DNA of 64,000 nucleotides, taken from Romanomermis culicivorax (lineage: Eukaryota; Nematoda; Enoplea; Mermithida; Mermithidae). The notes beneath the pieces are model-generated. The model searched no databases. It was not told the origin of the DNA and saw nothing but the letters and a program-made list of their open reading frames with translations. The translations under genes were made by a program, and so were the position numbers. This document shows, one piece after another, positions 1 through 10,151 of the stretch (position 1 is the stretch's first letter; every line of letters begins with the position of its first letter). Location: positions 1,684,889 through 1,748,888 of the forward strand of contig CAWUHX010000014.1 in assembly GCA_963922205.1 (NCBI GenBank), given 5' to 3'.

Positions 1-201
1 CCTCGCACCCGACCGGAGTCTATTTTTTAATTCTATGGATGGTGGAATGCACTGTTTTCTTCCAAATTGTGCTTGTTTTGGAAAACGCATTCGGAAAGGG
101 GGAAAATGTTAGGGATTTGATATGAAAAAACAATGTTGGTGCATTTTATGAAGTGAACATGTGACATAGGCCAAGCTATTGGGGAATTAAAGTGATCTGT
201 A

Positions 202-391
202 CGGTAAAGTGGGGTGACTTTGATCAGAGTATGGCATATGATAACTATTTGAGATCAGCAGGTCATTTCTGCTGTGTAGACAACACAGCAAAAAATGTCT
301 ACACAGCAAAAATGACCTGCTGATCTCAAATAGTTATCAATTGCCATACTCTGATCAAAGTCGCCCCTGGTCAAAGTCACCTCACTTTACG
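202..391. repeat. Fold-back MITE-like palindrome
   Basis: Two arms of about 80-95 bases (202-281 and 296-391) are near-perfect reverse complements around a 14-base spacer. The right arm has a short insertion containing a second copy of the GACTTTGA-type motif. The unit starts and ends near GTAAAGTG/CACTTTAC. It has no coding capacity. This is the structure of a fold-back or MITE element; no target-site duplication was established. Related GGTCAA/CCCCACTTTACC words recur near 2465, 3730 and 3940. Confidence 0.7.
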
Positions 392-792
392 TTACTTTCT
401 ACATAGCTGCGCACCTATTTTTATTCCAGGAATCTGACTGGAAGCCCACCCCCTCTGACTGGAAGCACAAAAAAGTCACTGGGCGTCATGGGATAAGTAC
501 AACCCTTGCCATATATGATTTTACCCCTCAAGGTCTCCGACCTTGGAGATGTCTCGAGTCTGAACTGCAGTCTGTATAGTCAAGCGGCTATTACTAAATT
601 AGAGGTATGGCTTTACATGATTTTTTTTTCTGCCGGCCTTTTCCCCAATTGGGAAAACGGATCGGAAACTTTTTTTCCCGGTTTCCCAAAGCCGTTTTTC
701 GCTTAAAATGCTCATAGACACTTTATTATAGCGTTTTTGAGCTTTTTAAAACATTCTGATGTTTTTAGAGCCGTTAGTTCACTAATAAAGCG
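392..792. other. Intergenic, no gene seen
   Basis: AT-rich sequence with short open frames only. I see no recognisable protein, RNA gene or regulatory signal. Confidence 0.5.
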
Positions 793-1268
793 CTGGAAAA
801 TTTTATAGGTATTATTGACATTCTGCGACGCCGGAAAATCAATTTTCCGAAAATTTATTCTACGAATTAGATTCGATTTTTCTGTTCATAAATCGTAATT
901 TCTAGAAATTTATCATTTGAAAAAAATTTAAAACCAGTAATTTATTCGTAACCTTTCATAAATTTGGCCGAAAGGCAATGAGTCAGAAGCGTAGAAATTT
1001 TCCAAAAACACTTCCATGAAGCTTTTGAATTCTATTTACGTTAAGAAAGGAACAATCACTTCAAAAAGTTTAGAAAGTTGACCTTTTTTTGAAAAATGTA
1101 TCAAGGAAACGGATCTTCAAAACATAATATTGAAGATTGCCAATTAAAACATGAAATAATACGTTTAAGATGGTGAAAACTTTTATGGAATTAAATTGTA
1201 AGTAAAGATAGACACGCTAAAAGCCGCGCCTGAGCTATGCAATAGGAATAATAGTGATTATTAAACAT
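793..1268. repeat. Left arm of a long inverted repeat pair
   Basis: This stretch is an imperfect reverse complement of 6437-6942. Shared landmarks in order are a GACATTCTG block, AATTTTCCGAA, CGTAATTTCTAGAA, CCATGAAGCTTTTGAATT, GAAGATTxxCAATTAAAACATGA and AAAGCCxxGCCTGAGCT. The arms are diverged by many substitutions and indels, so the pair is old. It could be the ends of a decayed DNA transposon of about 6 kb or two independent copies of one dispersed repeat. Confidence 0.6.
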
Positions 1269-2869
1269 ACCCGTATTCAGGATTTTTAAAAAAGGGGGGA
1301 TTTTTAAATTTTTTTTAGAATTTACTGATTAAAAAGAAAATCATTTTTGCAGTAAAAATGATTCATTTTCAGTTAGTTTATGTGTGCTTGGATTAGTGGC
1401 TAAATTCTATGTTTGACGAAAAGTATGTAAATATAATAATTTAATTTGGGAACTGTGATGTCTAAGTACAATGATATTGCGAAGATTTTATCTTAAAAAA
1501 TTCAGGGGGGGAATTCCCTCCTTCTCCTTCTAAATACGGGACTGTTATTGAAGTGGGAAAAATTTTGAGATACAGACATTTTTAAATGCAACAAATAGCA
1601 TCTTTTCTGTATATGATCCCCAAAATTTTCTTCCCCAAATACGAAGGCGCCCAAAAATTTTTTTCTTCTCCGATTTTCCCCCAAAAACCACGATTTGGGA
1701 AAAACAGTTACATGCGTTTGACGGATACAGACAGATAGTATTCCAACCAGGTTTTTTTCCATTTTTCTCGAAAGGCCAATTGGGCTTCTAGGGTCAAAGG
1801 GGTAACAAGCCTTCTTCTAGGGTTCAACAAGCCAAAACTAAAAAATTTGTAAACAATTGTGGGAGTATAAAAACGATGCTTTTTTCAACAAATTTATTCA
1901 AAAACATTCTTTAGAATCACAGTAGAAGCTCACATAACAAATCAAACATTTTAAATACATTTTCAATCAAACAAATATTAGATCAGTCATTACTCAAATC
2001 AATCATCAGGGTTATTTTTGCAAAAGCCAGGCAGCAATGTGCAACTCGGGGAAAAAACTTGGCTGCACTTGCACAGATACATTTTTAGTTGCCCTTCGCT
2101 TACATAGTTTCATCAGAAAAAACATTATAAGTTACTTCTCTTGTATTTCATTCACTTTGTGTCAGTTCCAGACTTTTAAAACTGAATTTCCTGAGTTCTG
2201 GAGGAAAAATCAAAAGGCTAGCGAAAGTAACTTGTTCGGCGCCTGGCGCCGAAAAATATTCTGAGGTCTCCAAAACTTGGGAAAATTAATTTTTTTTTTA
2301 AGCACACCCATTGGTAGGTAACATTGGTCAACACATTAATTTTTTTTGTTAATTAATTTTGAACGATTGATATTTTTATTTTCATTCATATTGATATTTT
2401 CATGTACCTCCTTAACATGCTGTATCTGAATAACCCAATATTTTTCATGTCAGGCACTTTTTTAGGTCAATTGGTCAAAGTTAACCACCATAGGGACTGC
2501 CTGAAGTAGATGTACGAAAACATTTTTGCTGTTGATGGTACTCATCATTTTAAGCTAAAATTTTGTGACAGCAAAAGTCGATGGTTAGGGTACCTCATAT
2601 CAGAGGTCCCCAAGGTCGAAAATTTAGGTAGGGGTAAAATCATGAATTTTAAGGGTAGTACTTAAAATATGCCGTGACCTTTTTTTTTTGCTCCCAGCTT
2701 TTTCGCAGAGGAGGGGGGGAGTTGCAGTACTCTAACCACATACAACTTACAAAAATGAATAAGGCCCCTACTTTATGTTTTTTACAGTCAAAAAACATTT
2801 ACTATTTCAACTCCCTTCTCCAGCTCCCAAACTTCAATGCACTAATTATATGTACAGAATAGTCAAACT
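1269..2869. other. Intergenic, no gene seen
   Basis: AT-rich DNA with homopolymer runs. One perfect palindrome stands out: TTCGGCGCC at 2235-2243, one base, then GGCGCCGAA at 2245-2253. It resembles the GGCGC hairpins found near 6430-7692. Open frames are short and have no recognisable domain. Confidence 0.5.
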
Positions 2870-3064
2870 TTGAAGATTGTCAAGCCAACTGATTCCTGCA
2901 CATTTCAAGAATTGGACACAACATACTTTTGGAAACATTATTTGAACCAGCATCTGCAGCAGTATGGGCTTATTCCATCCCTGCTAAGGCTTGGAACAGT
3001 GCTTCCAATTGAAAGTCCTGATGCTGAATGCGGCTTTAGTATTATTAATACCATTACATTATGA
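2870..3064 (+). pseudogene. Possible hAT transposase C-terminal fragment
   Basis: The 64-aa frame ends with a pattern like the hAT family dimerisation region: FWKHY, then PSLLRLGTVLPIESPDAECG, then FS and an N-I-T tail. The family usually has a leucine-rich stretch followed by an (E/C)-G-F-S-x-x-N-x-I core. No start, upstream transposase or downstream continuation is visible, so this is at most a decayed fragment. The match is by eye and could be chance. Confidence 0.35.
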
Positions 3065-5002
3065 ACTACGAGTTTGAAACCAAGTATCACTCCTGATCCA
3101 CGTCAACAGACCTCACATGTCTCAATTCATAGCAGGAAAGTATGGCACAGCTTGGGTAGTCATATGCGCACAGAAGACCCAACGCAGAAGCGGGGGAAAA
3201 GGAAAGGAGAGCATGAAGAGGAAGAATTTTAAGAACATAATGTTTTTCTTCCCAAGAGGCGATTTTTTGATAAATCACATATACATAAGTCATTATTTCA
3301 TCTCCCAATTCTATATAATGATTTCCTACAAGTAGTATATATTAATGTGCTGATATCCTTTCCTAAAAATCGCTATATGGCACAGAAGTTGCATACTTTC
3401 CCATTATGATTTGCTCAGTAAATGTGTCAAAAAGAGCAGTGAGTAATTCCTCACAATCACACATTGTGCAATTTTTCTCGAATTACTATAACCTACTGGG
3501 GAGAGGATGAGGTCTACCAAAATTTTTTTGCTATAGTGAGCTGTTTTTATGGGGGTAGTAAATGAATTTCCAAATCTAAGACGGGGGGTAATACCCCCCA
3601 TACCCCCCCCATGGGTGCTCTGCCTCATATCCCAAATTTGTTTTGTTACGTTCTATCTGTGGAGAGATATAACGATTCTATTTGTTGGAAAAGTAACTTG
3701 AACAGAAATTATAATGGCGACCAAATTTGACCACCATGGTGGGTAACATTGGTCAAAAAGTGAGCTCTTTTCAACGATCAATAGTAAGTTAAATCTGCAT
3801 GCTACTTATGAAATGATGTGTTCAATCGATTTGTCTGACATTTTCGACATATGAGTTCCATGAAACATTATTACGAATTCCCCATGTATAACAAGTTATA
3901 TGTTGGAGAAGTCGAATTGACTCGATTTTGACCGAAGTTACCCCACTTTACCTCAATTTAGAAAAATCTAGGTATTCGTCAAATAAGTGAAAAAACAAAC
4001 ATGCTAATGTTTAAAAGCTATAAGCAAGCGTACAGGGTTGGCAAAAACCAAACTTTTGAAATTTCGAGTTTTTGGTTTTTTCAATGGCTTTTTTGGTTTT
4101 TCTATGGTTTTTTAGTGGTTTTTTCAGGTTTAATTTTTTTAAAATGTTTGGTACATCAAAATAACTATGTAAAAAATGCTGGAAGCTCCCCCTATCATCT
4201 TAGATTAGTCAGGGAGCCTCAAAATGGCAGCTAGAAGTATTTATCTTATCAGAAGTGTCATTACTTTATGCTACAGGGAAATCGCTATTATAGCAATAAA
4301 AATACAGTAATAACGGGCACACAAGAAAGAAACGATGAGTGGGAGAACGTAAGAGAATTAAAAATTGAACAGAGCATGCGATATGTAAAGAGGAAATTCA
4401 AGAAAAAAGAGGAAAAAAGACAAGTAAAGGGAAATATGCAATAACGTCATGTACATAACGTAATCAAAACTCACAAGAAATAAAAAAAAAATTTTATCAA
4501 TGTATCACATATAGAAATATGCATAGGAAAGCTGAAATGACACAACTTTTAACTTTACCGGTTTTGATAAGAGGGGTTAAAATTGATAGATTATTTATTA
4601 CACACAAACTGCAGTTGAAAGTCACACGTAGACATTTCAGATGTTTCCAAATTATTGCTTTTCAAACGTGTCTGCGAGCTATAACTACAGCAACCGGCTC
4701 TTATTGTACATACTAGTCTCGCTTGCACAATGGATACGTAGCCTCGATTGAATTATACATTATTTTGTGTACGATTTTTTTCTACTTAGTAGCGACTCTT
4801 CGTTAACCTAAAGTACGCAGTCATTGCATTGAAAATATTGAATATATGGGGTTCAATCAAGCCTAACAGATCTCAATAAAATTTTACTATTGTTGTCTCC
4901 TTTATACTTTAAAATTTCGAGCTAATAAAATTGAAAATCTTACTGTAACAATAAATTCGGAATATTAAACTCAATCATACTTTATAAAATTTTGATGATG
5001 AT
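3065..5002. other. Intergenic, low-complexity patches
   Basis: No gene is seen. At 4060-4130 there is a degenerate TGGTTTTT tandem tract; a reverse-complement echo lies at 5528-5545. At 3582-3612 there is a short C/G-run patch. Confidence 0.5.
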
Positions 5003-5034
5003 ATGGATCAATGGATGTCATCCATACCTGTACT

Positions 5035-5260
5035 TGGGGAGAGGTTGGGGGGGAGACCCCCCCCCCCCAACTCGGCCAACCCTGTACCCAAAATCATTTA
5101 CCCCCCCCAAGCACCCCCCCCCCCAGTTTGGAAAAAATTAAAAAAAATTTTCAAAAAAGTGTATGTTTTTTGGCCTTTTTTGGGAAAAATTTCGACTTTT
5201 TTCCTACCCACCCCCAAAATTTCGGATTTACCCCCCCCCCCCCCCAACTGGTCGGAGGTC
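5035..5260. repeat. Poly-C/poly-G low-complexity tract
   Basis: Several runs of 8 to 15 C lie between short unique words, with a G run at the left. The proline-rich frames overlapping this stretch are products of the C runs, not genes. The opposite strand is G-rich and could form G-quadruplexes. Confidence 0.7.
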
Positions 5261-5724
5261 TTACAGGTATTATGTCATCCCATATGGTATGAATAATATC
5301 AAACTGGGCTCATGTACTAAATGTGTGCTTGCATGATGGATAATATAGAATATCGACTGATTTATATACATCTTTCGTGAACAAAATATATCATGAAATA
5401 CGACTTTTTTCTACCTTTTATTGAAGTCAGTTCAACTAAATTAATTGTTTTGTTGATTTAGATAGACACGTATGCATGTCTAGATGATCGACTATTGTGG
5501 AAAAGCAGTTTTCCAGTGATTTCAGAAAAAACCAAAAAAACCAGGTATTACCAACTGTTTTTTTTCGGTACTTTTCTGTTATACCCCCCGGACATATATT
5601 TCAATACCCCCGGCACCAATTTATACTACCGCAATTAATTGGACTTTTTCTAGTGTTTTAACACTTGAGAAAGCTAACCAGCACATTTTCAAAGCGCGGA
5701 ATGGCCCCTACAGAAAAATCCTAC

Positions 5725-5805
5725 CGACATCAAGAATCGAACCTGGTCCACCAGCCTATGGACTTAATGCGTGTACCACTACACAATTTCGCCAGAAAGC
5801 ATCAA
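5725..5805 (-). pseudogene. tRNA-derived (SINE-like) fragment
   Basis: Read on the minus strand there is a box A-like GTGTAGTGGTACACGC followed, about 35 bases on, by a box B-like GGTTCGATTCTTG. This is the internal Pol III promoter layout of a tRNA. The acceptor ends do not pair well and the anticodon/variable region has the wrong spacing, so it is not a functional tRNA. A tRNA-derived SINE or tRNA pseudogene fits best. Confidence 0.45.
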
Positions 5806-5878
5806 CACTACATTCCTTCAAGTAAGACCCTTGATAATATTTAAACTAACAACTTCATTTGGAAGAGCCTCAACAGCG

Positions 5879-5897
5879 CTGCGCCCTACGGGCGCAG
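5879..5897. repeat. Perfect GC hairpin
   Basis: CTGCGCCC at 5879-5886, loop TAC, GGGCGCAG at 5890-5897: an 8-bp perfect stem in otherwise AT-rich DNA, directly before the telomere-like repeats. Confidence 0.6.
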
Positions 5898-5906
5898 CTG
5901 CTGTAC

Positions 5907-5924
5907 CCTAAGCCTAAGCCTAAG
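5907..5924. repeat. Interstitial telomere-type repeat
   Basis: Three uninterrupted CCTAAG units, which is the nematode telomere repeat TTAGGC on the complementary strand. The short length points to an interstitial scar rather than a chromosome end. Confidence 0.6.
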
Positions 5925-6429
5925 GAGAATTTTAAAGGAAAAATAAATTATTAAAATACTAAACTCAAATTAAATTATCAAATTTATTATTAAAAATACT
6001 AAACTCAAATTAGATTTACAAATTCGTTGACTTTCGACAATAAAGGGTAATATTTCCAACATGGTCAGAAAATTCGCATAGGTGGCGGTAGTATAATACA
6101 CAAAAAAGCTGAAAAAGTAAAGATTGGATCATTTTCAACGCAGCGATACATAAATTCGGCCATATACGAATTCAGCATTTCTCTGGTACTTCAAAATTTA
6201 AAAAAAAAATATGTGCTTCTCTGGTACTTCAAAATTGAAAAAAATATGTGCGGGGGGGTATAACAGAAAAGTACCTTTTTTTCCACATTTGCACTATAAT
6301 GTGGAAAAAAATCTGGAATGTGTAAAAAATTTTTGAGGTCTTTCCACAAATGTGGAAGAAAAATTTGGGGTTTTCATATTGAAAATATGCATTTTGGTGC
6401 ATTATAGGAGGTCCAAATCTCGAAATTTT
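5925..6429. other. Intergenic, no gene seen
   Basis: AT-rich. It contains a local near-duplication of about 35 bases (CTCTGGTACTTCAAAATT repeated at about 6181 and 6217) and a direct repeat of a ACTAAACTCAAATTA word at about 5959 and 6000. No coding signal. Confidence 0.45.
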
Positions 6430-6946
6430 CCGGCGCTTCGCGCCGGTTATAACCTTAATAATCGTCATTATTCATTAAGTAGCTCAGGCTTGGCTTTTAT
6501 CATGTCTACCTTCATTTATCACTTAATCTATAATAGTTTTCATCATCTTAAACGTAGTATCTCATGTTTTAATTGATAATCTTCAACATTTTATCATAAT
6601 ATTTAATGAGGATTCGCATTTTTTCTTTTTGAGAAAAATCAATACGTCAAGTCAAGTCCCTATGCTTTATGATGCGATTATTTCTTTGCTAACAAAAAGT
6701 CAATTCAAAAGCTTCATGGAAATATCTTTCGGGAATTTATACTCTTCTTATTCATATATTTTCGACCAAGTTCATGAGAGTTTACAAATAAATTACAGAT
6801 TTTAAAAATTTTCAATTAAAATTCTAGAAATTACGACGCTTGAACACATAATTGGAATCTAATTCTTGAAATAAATGTTCGGAAAATTACTTTTCCAGCA
6901 TCCCAGAATGTCAATATACCCAAAAAATTTTCCGGCGCTTCGCGCC
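6430..6946. repeat. Hairpin-bounded repeat / right inverted arm
   Basis: This unit is bounded at both ends by the same hairpin word. CCGGCGC-TTC-GCGCCGG lies at 6430-6446 and a GGCGC-TTC-GCGCC form at 6934-6946, each preceded by an AAATTTT run. The interior (6437-6942) is the inverted partner of 793-1268. No coding capacity. The terminal hairpins suggest a non-autonomous mobile element whose class cannot be assigned from sequence alone. Confidence 0.55.
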
Positions 6947-7159
6947 AAAGATTACCATCCTTTTTGGGCTTTCGCTTGTCATTATAGAGGACTTGACCAT
7001 TGATATCTTGTGCAATTCAAGTCAATTATGCTCTTGGATAGTTTGCTAGAAAATTTGTTCAATAATGCTTGTAGGTTAGGCTTTTAAGTCGAACATTTCA
7101 ATTTTTTCTTCAATTTTAATGAATTAACTTCTCTAACAACACCGGAAGCCACCGTTTCT

Positions 7160-7700
7160 TTTTCCTCAAATGGGGTCTTTTGAGGAAAAAAAATTCGAAA
7201 TGAGGAAAAAAATTTTGGGTATGGTTCTCATTGAGGAAAAAATTTTGGGGAATTCCAAACCGAAAAGATGCGTTTTGGTGGACTTAAAAGGGTCAAAATC
7301 TCAAAATTTTCCGGCGCTTCGCGCCGGTCACGGGTACAATCTTGATTATTTTCTATCAGGCGCGGCCATTAGCATATCTACTTCGACTTACTAATTAATG
7401 CTCAACAGTTTCTATCTATCAAGTTAGCTCGTTTCATTTTCTAATCGTTAACAGTCAATTATGTCGCCCAATATTGAGATTTTTCATCAATTTTCTCAAT
7501 TTTTTCTCTCGATGTTTGGAATTTTTTAAACGTCTGCGACCTGAACTTTTTGCGTTTATTGAAGATAGAAATTGAAGGCATCATTCTAGACTGCGATTTT
7601 AGAACTTCTGTTTATGAATATCTGTTGGAGAGATTTATTTTCCAGTGTTTTAGAATATAAAAAACTGAAAAATTTTCCCGGCGCTTCGCGCCAGAATGGG
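7160..7700. repeat. Dispersed hairpin-bounded repeat, copy 1
   Basis: The stretch contains hairpins at 7311-7327 and 7680-7692. It is similar in the same orientation to 45870-46275. Shared words in order are CCGAAAAGATGC, TCAAAATCTCAAAATTT, TTATTTTCT, TTAGCATATCTACT, CATCATTCTAGACTG and TTTTAGAATATAAAAA. Its first 150 bases also resemble the inner end of the 6430 unit. It is a multi-copy non-coding family. Confidence 0.6.
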
Positions 7701-8504
7701 AAACAAATTATACTTCATAAGTCGGATTTTAATTTATTTCCCAACGTTGTGGAGGTTCAATTCACAACGTTGTAGAAAGTGAAAATCCAAAAAATTTTCC
7801 GACGCGGAACCAAGAACTAAATAAAATTAGATGATTCTGATGAGAGCCATAGAAATGTTAATAGCAGATAAATTCCTGTGAGAACTCTATCGTTATTCGT
7901 TAACATGCTTCACCCGCTCCTGTAGAACACCAATATATTCTTCATGAGCTCATTTTGGCTAATATAACTAGAATTTTCTCAATTTTTTTCTAATTTTTGC
8001 AGGTTTCTGACTTCAAATACAACAAAATGCATGGGTATGCTCCTAAAATGCATAAAAAAGCATCCGTAGCCACATTATAAGCGTTTTTAAAAATGTGGAA
8101 AATTTTTGGAAAATGAGGAAAAAAATTTTGAGTCCGGTTCTCATGTGGAAAAAATCTTCGAGGAAAAAAAAAACGGTGCCGGAAGCTTGAAGTTGAAAAG
8201 CTCAAAAACAGTGCGATAAAGCGTCTATGAGCATTTTTTAGCAAAAAAAAACGAGGATTTTAAAAAAAATTTGACCCTTTTCCACATTTGTGGAAAAAAG
8301 TTCGTGGAAAAAAAAACAGTGGGTATTACTGCAGCTGGTGCACACTACCCTATAACGTTATAATTATGAATGTATATACAGTATATTTGTCAGATTGTCG
8401 ACTACAGTAGCAAAACAGATCAACTTGCTTATTAAGTTCCAAAATAGCTACAAGAAGCTAAAAATCCGTCAAACGGCAGGGACACCAGCTTGGGAGGCTT
8501 GGGC
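7701..8504. other. Intergenic, no gene seen
   Basis: AT-rich, with repeated GTGGAAAAA words between 8090 and 8310. No protein or RNA gene recognised. Confidence 0.45.
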
Positions 8505-8521
8505 ACGACCACACGACCCAA

Positions 8522-8850
8522 GGGAGGTCAAGGGGTAAGGCGCCGCACAATTTCTTGCAAATTGCTCTGTTTCTTGGGATCTTTTCAACAATTTGATTAA
8601 AATATTGACTACTAAAATGAGCGTTAAGTGCGGCACGTTGTGACGCGCCAGGCCACATGCCCCGCGGGAGGTCAAGGGGGTAAGGCACCGCACATATTCT
8701 TGCAAATTGCGCTGTTTCTTAGAATCTTTTTAACAATTTGATTAAAATATTGACTATTAAAATGAGCGTTAATGGCGACACATTGTGAAGGGCCAGGCCA
8801 CATGCCCCGTGCGAGGTAAAAGAGGTAAGACGCCACACATATTCTTGCAA
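8522..8850. repeat. 145-bp tandem repeat, about 2.2 copies
   Basis: Units begin at 8522, 8666 and 8811 with a (G)GAGGTCAAGGGGTAAGGC-type word. They continue through a shared TTCTTGCAAATTG, CAATTTGATTAAAATATTGACTA, AAAATGAGCGTTAA and GCCACATGCCCCG series. Units are diverged by point changes. The open frames on the minus strand here follow the repeat and are not supported as genes. Confidence 0.75.
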
Positions 8851-8854
8851 AATT

Positions 8855-9268
8855 TTTATTTTTTATGTTTTTTTCTTATAATTTCTTGTTTTTTTTGGTT
8901 TTTTACATTTGTTTTTTTTCTTCTTATTTTTTCGTGTTTTTCTTAGTTAATTTTTTAGTTAATTGTATTTTTTATTTCTCGGTTTATGTGTTTTCTTCCA
9001 AATTCTTCTATTCTTTTTGCTAGCTGTCTGTTTTTACTCATTTTTTCTTTTTCTTTTTTTGTTTTTTTGTTGAGCTTTGATTTTTAGTTTTAATAATCGC
9101 GATTTCTGTGTTTGTATTTCTTAAATATTTTTTTCCTTTTTGTTGTTTCTTCACTTTTACTTATTTTTAGTTTTTTTTTTCTTTTTTTATCTGTTTTTTC
9201 TCCAGGTTTTTTATTGAATGTTTAGTTATTTTTTGTTCATTCATTTTAATTCATCTTTTTTCAGTTTA
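8855..9268. repeat. T-rich low-complexity tract
   Basis: About 400 bases dominated by T with TTTTTC/TTTTTG words. It ends at the left edge of retrotransposon copy A. No gene seen. Confidence 0.65.
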
Positions 9269-9518
9269 TGAATTCCGTTCTGTTCGGAATGCGGGCTCCC
9301 GTTTCGAACACGGCTGTAAGTTATTTGCGAATGTCGTCCAGCACGGAACCTCCTGTATAGTCCATCTCACTATGCAGAGATCGCAATCGCTCCTGGCGAG
9401 TGAGGCCCGTTGCGTAACTGCGCGACCCCTTTGCGTAACTGGGTTTGTAAATTAGTTTTGTCCCTATTTATTGCTCCCTTTTAAGTTCATTTTCAGTTGA
9501 CCCCATCCTTTCTACCTT

Positions 9519-9848
9519 ATGCCACTTTATGCGCTACTCCTGGTGAGTAGGATCTTGCCGGCTACGAGTCCGCCTCGCCCCAAGGTTTGTAAACTAGTAC
9601 AGCGGTCGAACTTCCAGGAAAAATCCCTCCTGAGCGGGTTTATCCGTCACCTTATTTCTCGGCAGGAAAAACCGCCTCTCCTCTTCTTTCTACATGATCT
9701 TCTGTCCTCTTCACCTATTCTAACTGCCGGGTCCAGGCCCCAAACTCTACATTCTGGTCGGGATCGATTCCCCATATCTCAGGCCAAGCCTCTGTCCATC
9801 ACGGGCGACCAGATAAATTCCCTTCTGCGTCACCCTGATGTACTCTGA
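9519..9848 (+). other. Leader open frame, probably not a gene (copy A)
   Basis: A 109-codon open frame lies about 300 bases upstream of gag and is present in copy B at 26287-26616. Between copies it differs at four residues (F/S, S/P, T/I, T/I), so I see no sign of protein-level constraint. Its start lies just downstream of a TTTTCAG splice-acceptor-like site (9493-9499). It may be an upstream ORF or chance. Confidence 0.3.
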
Positions 9849-10151
9849 TCTTACATCTTATAATCCTATTCCATTCTAGCTCCCTTTCCGTGGTCGCTAG
9901 TCTTAAGCTAAGTCAATTTACGTCTTAAACGCCGTCGCACACGCGTTTTTCCGAATTCACGCGCTCTTTCGCCGCGAATTCAAAAGTAGTACTCACTTTC
10001 ATTTTACACAATAGAGACACCCCGTCGTTCCTGCCGTCTCAGTACCCAGCCTGTACAGACCAGTGAGCCGCTCTCTATTCAATTTGACTTAATTGCTTCA
10101 CGGGCAAGGACGTCTGTTCTAACCACCTTACGGGAAAACGAACCCTCGGAC

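Noticed and set aside
5003..5296. Two overlapping proline-rich open frames
   Set aside because: Both arise from runs of C; no conserved domain or start context.
4033..5557. Possible hAT element with CAGGGTTGGCAAAAACC and an inverted GGTATTACCAACTG
   Set aside because: The ends are only partly matched and the flanks (CAAGCGTA and a T run) show no 8-bp duplication.
5725..5805. Functional tRNA gene
   Set aside because: Acceptor arms do not pair and the anticodon/variable spacing is wrong; kept only as a tRNA-derived fragment.
8458..8705. Two minus-strand open frames
   Set aside because: They simply read through the 145-bp tandem repeat and resemble each other for that reason.
9519..9848. 109-aa leader frame as a real protein
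   Set aside because: The residue differences between copies are all replacements and the frame lies in a probable untranslated leader.
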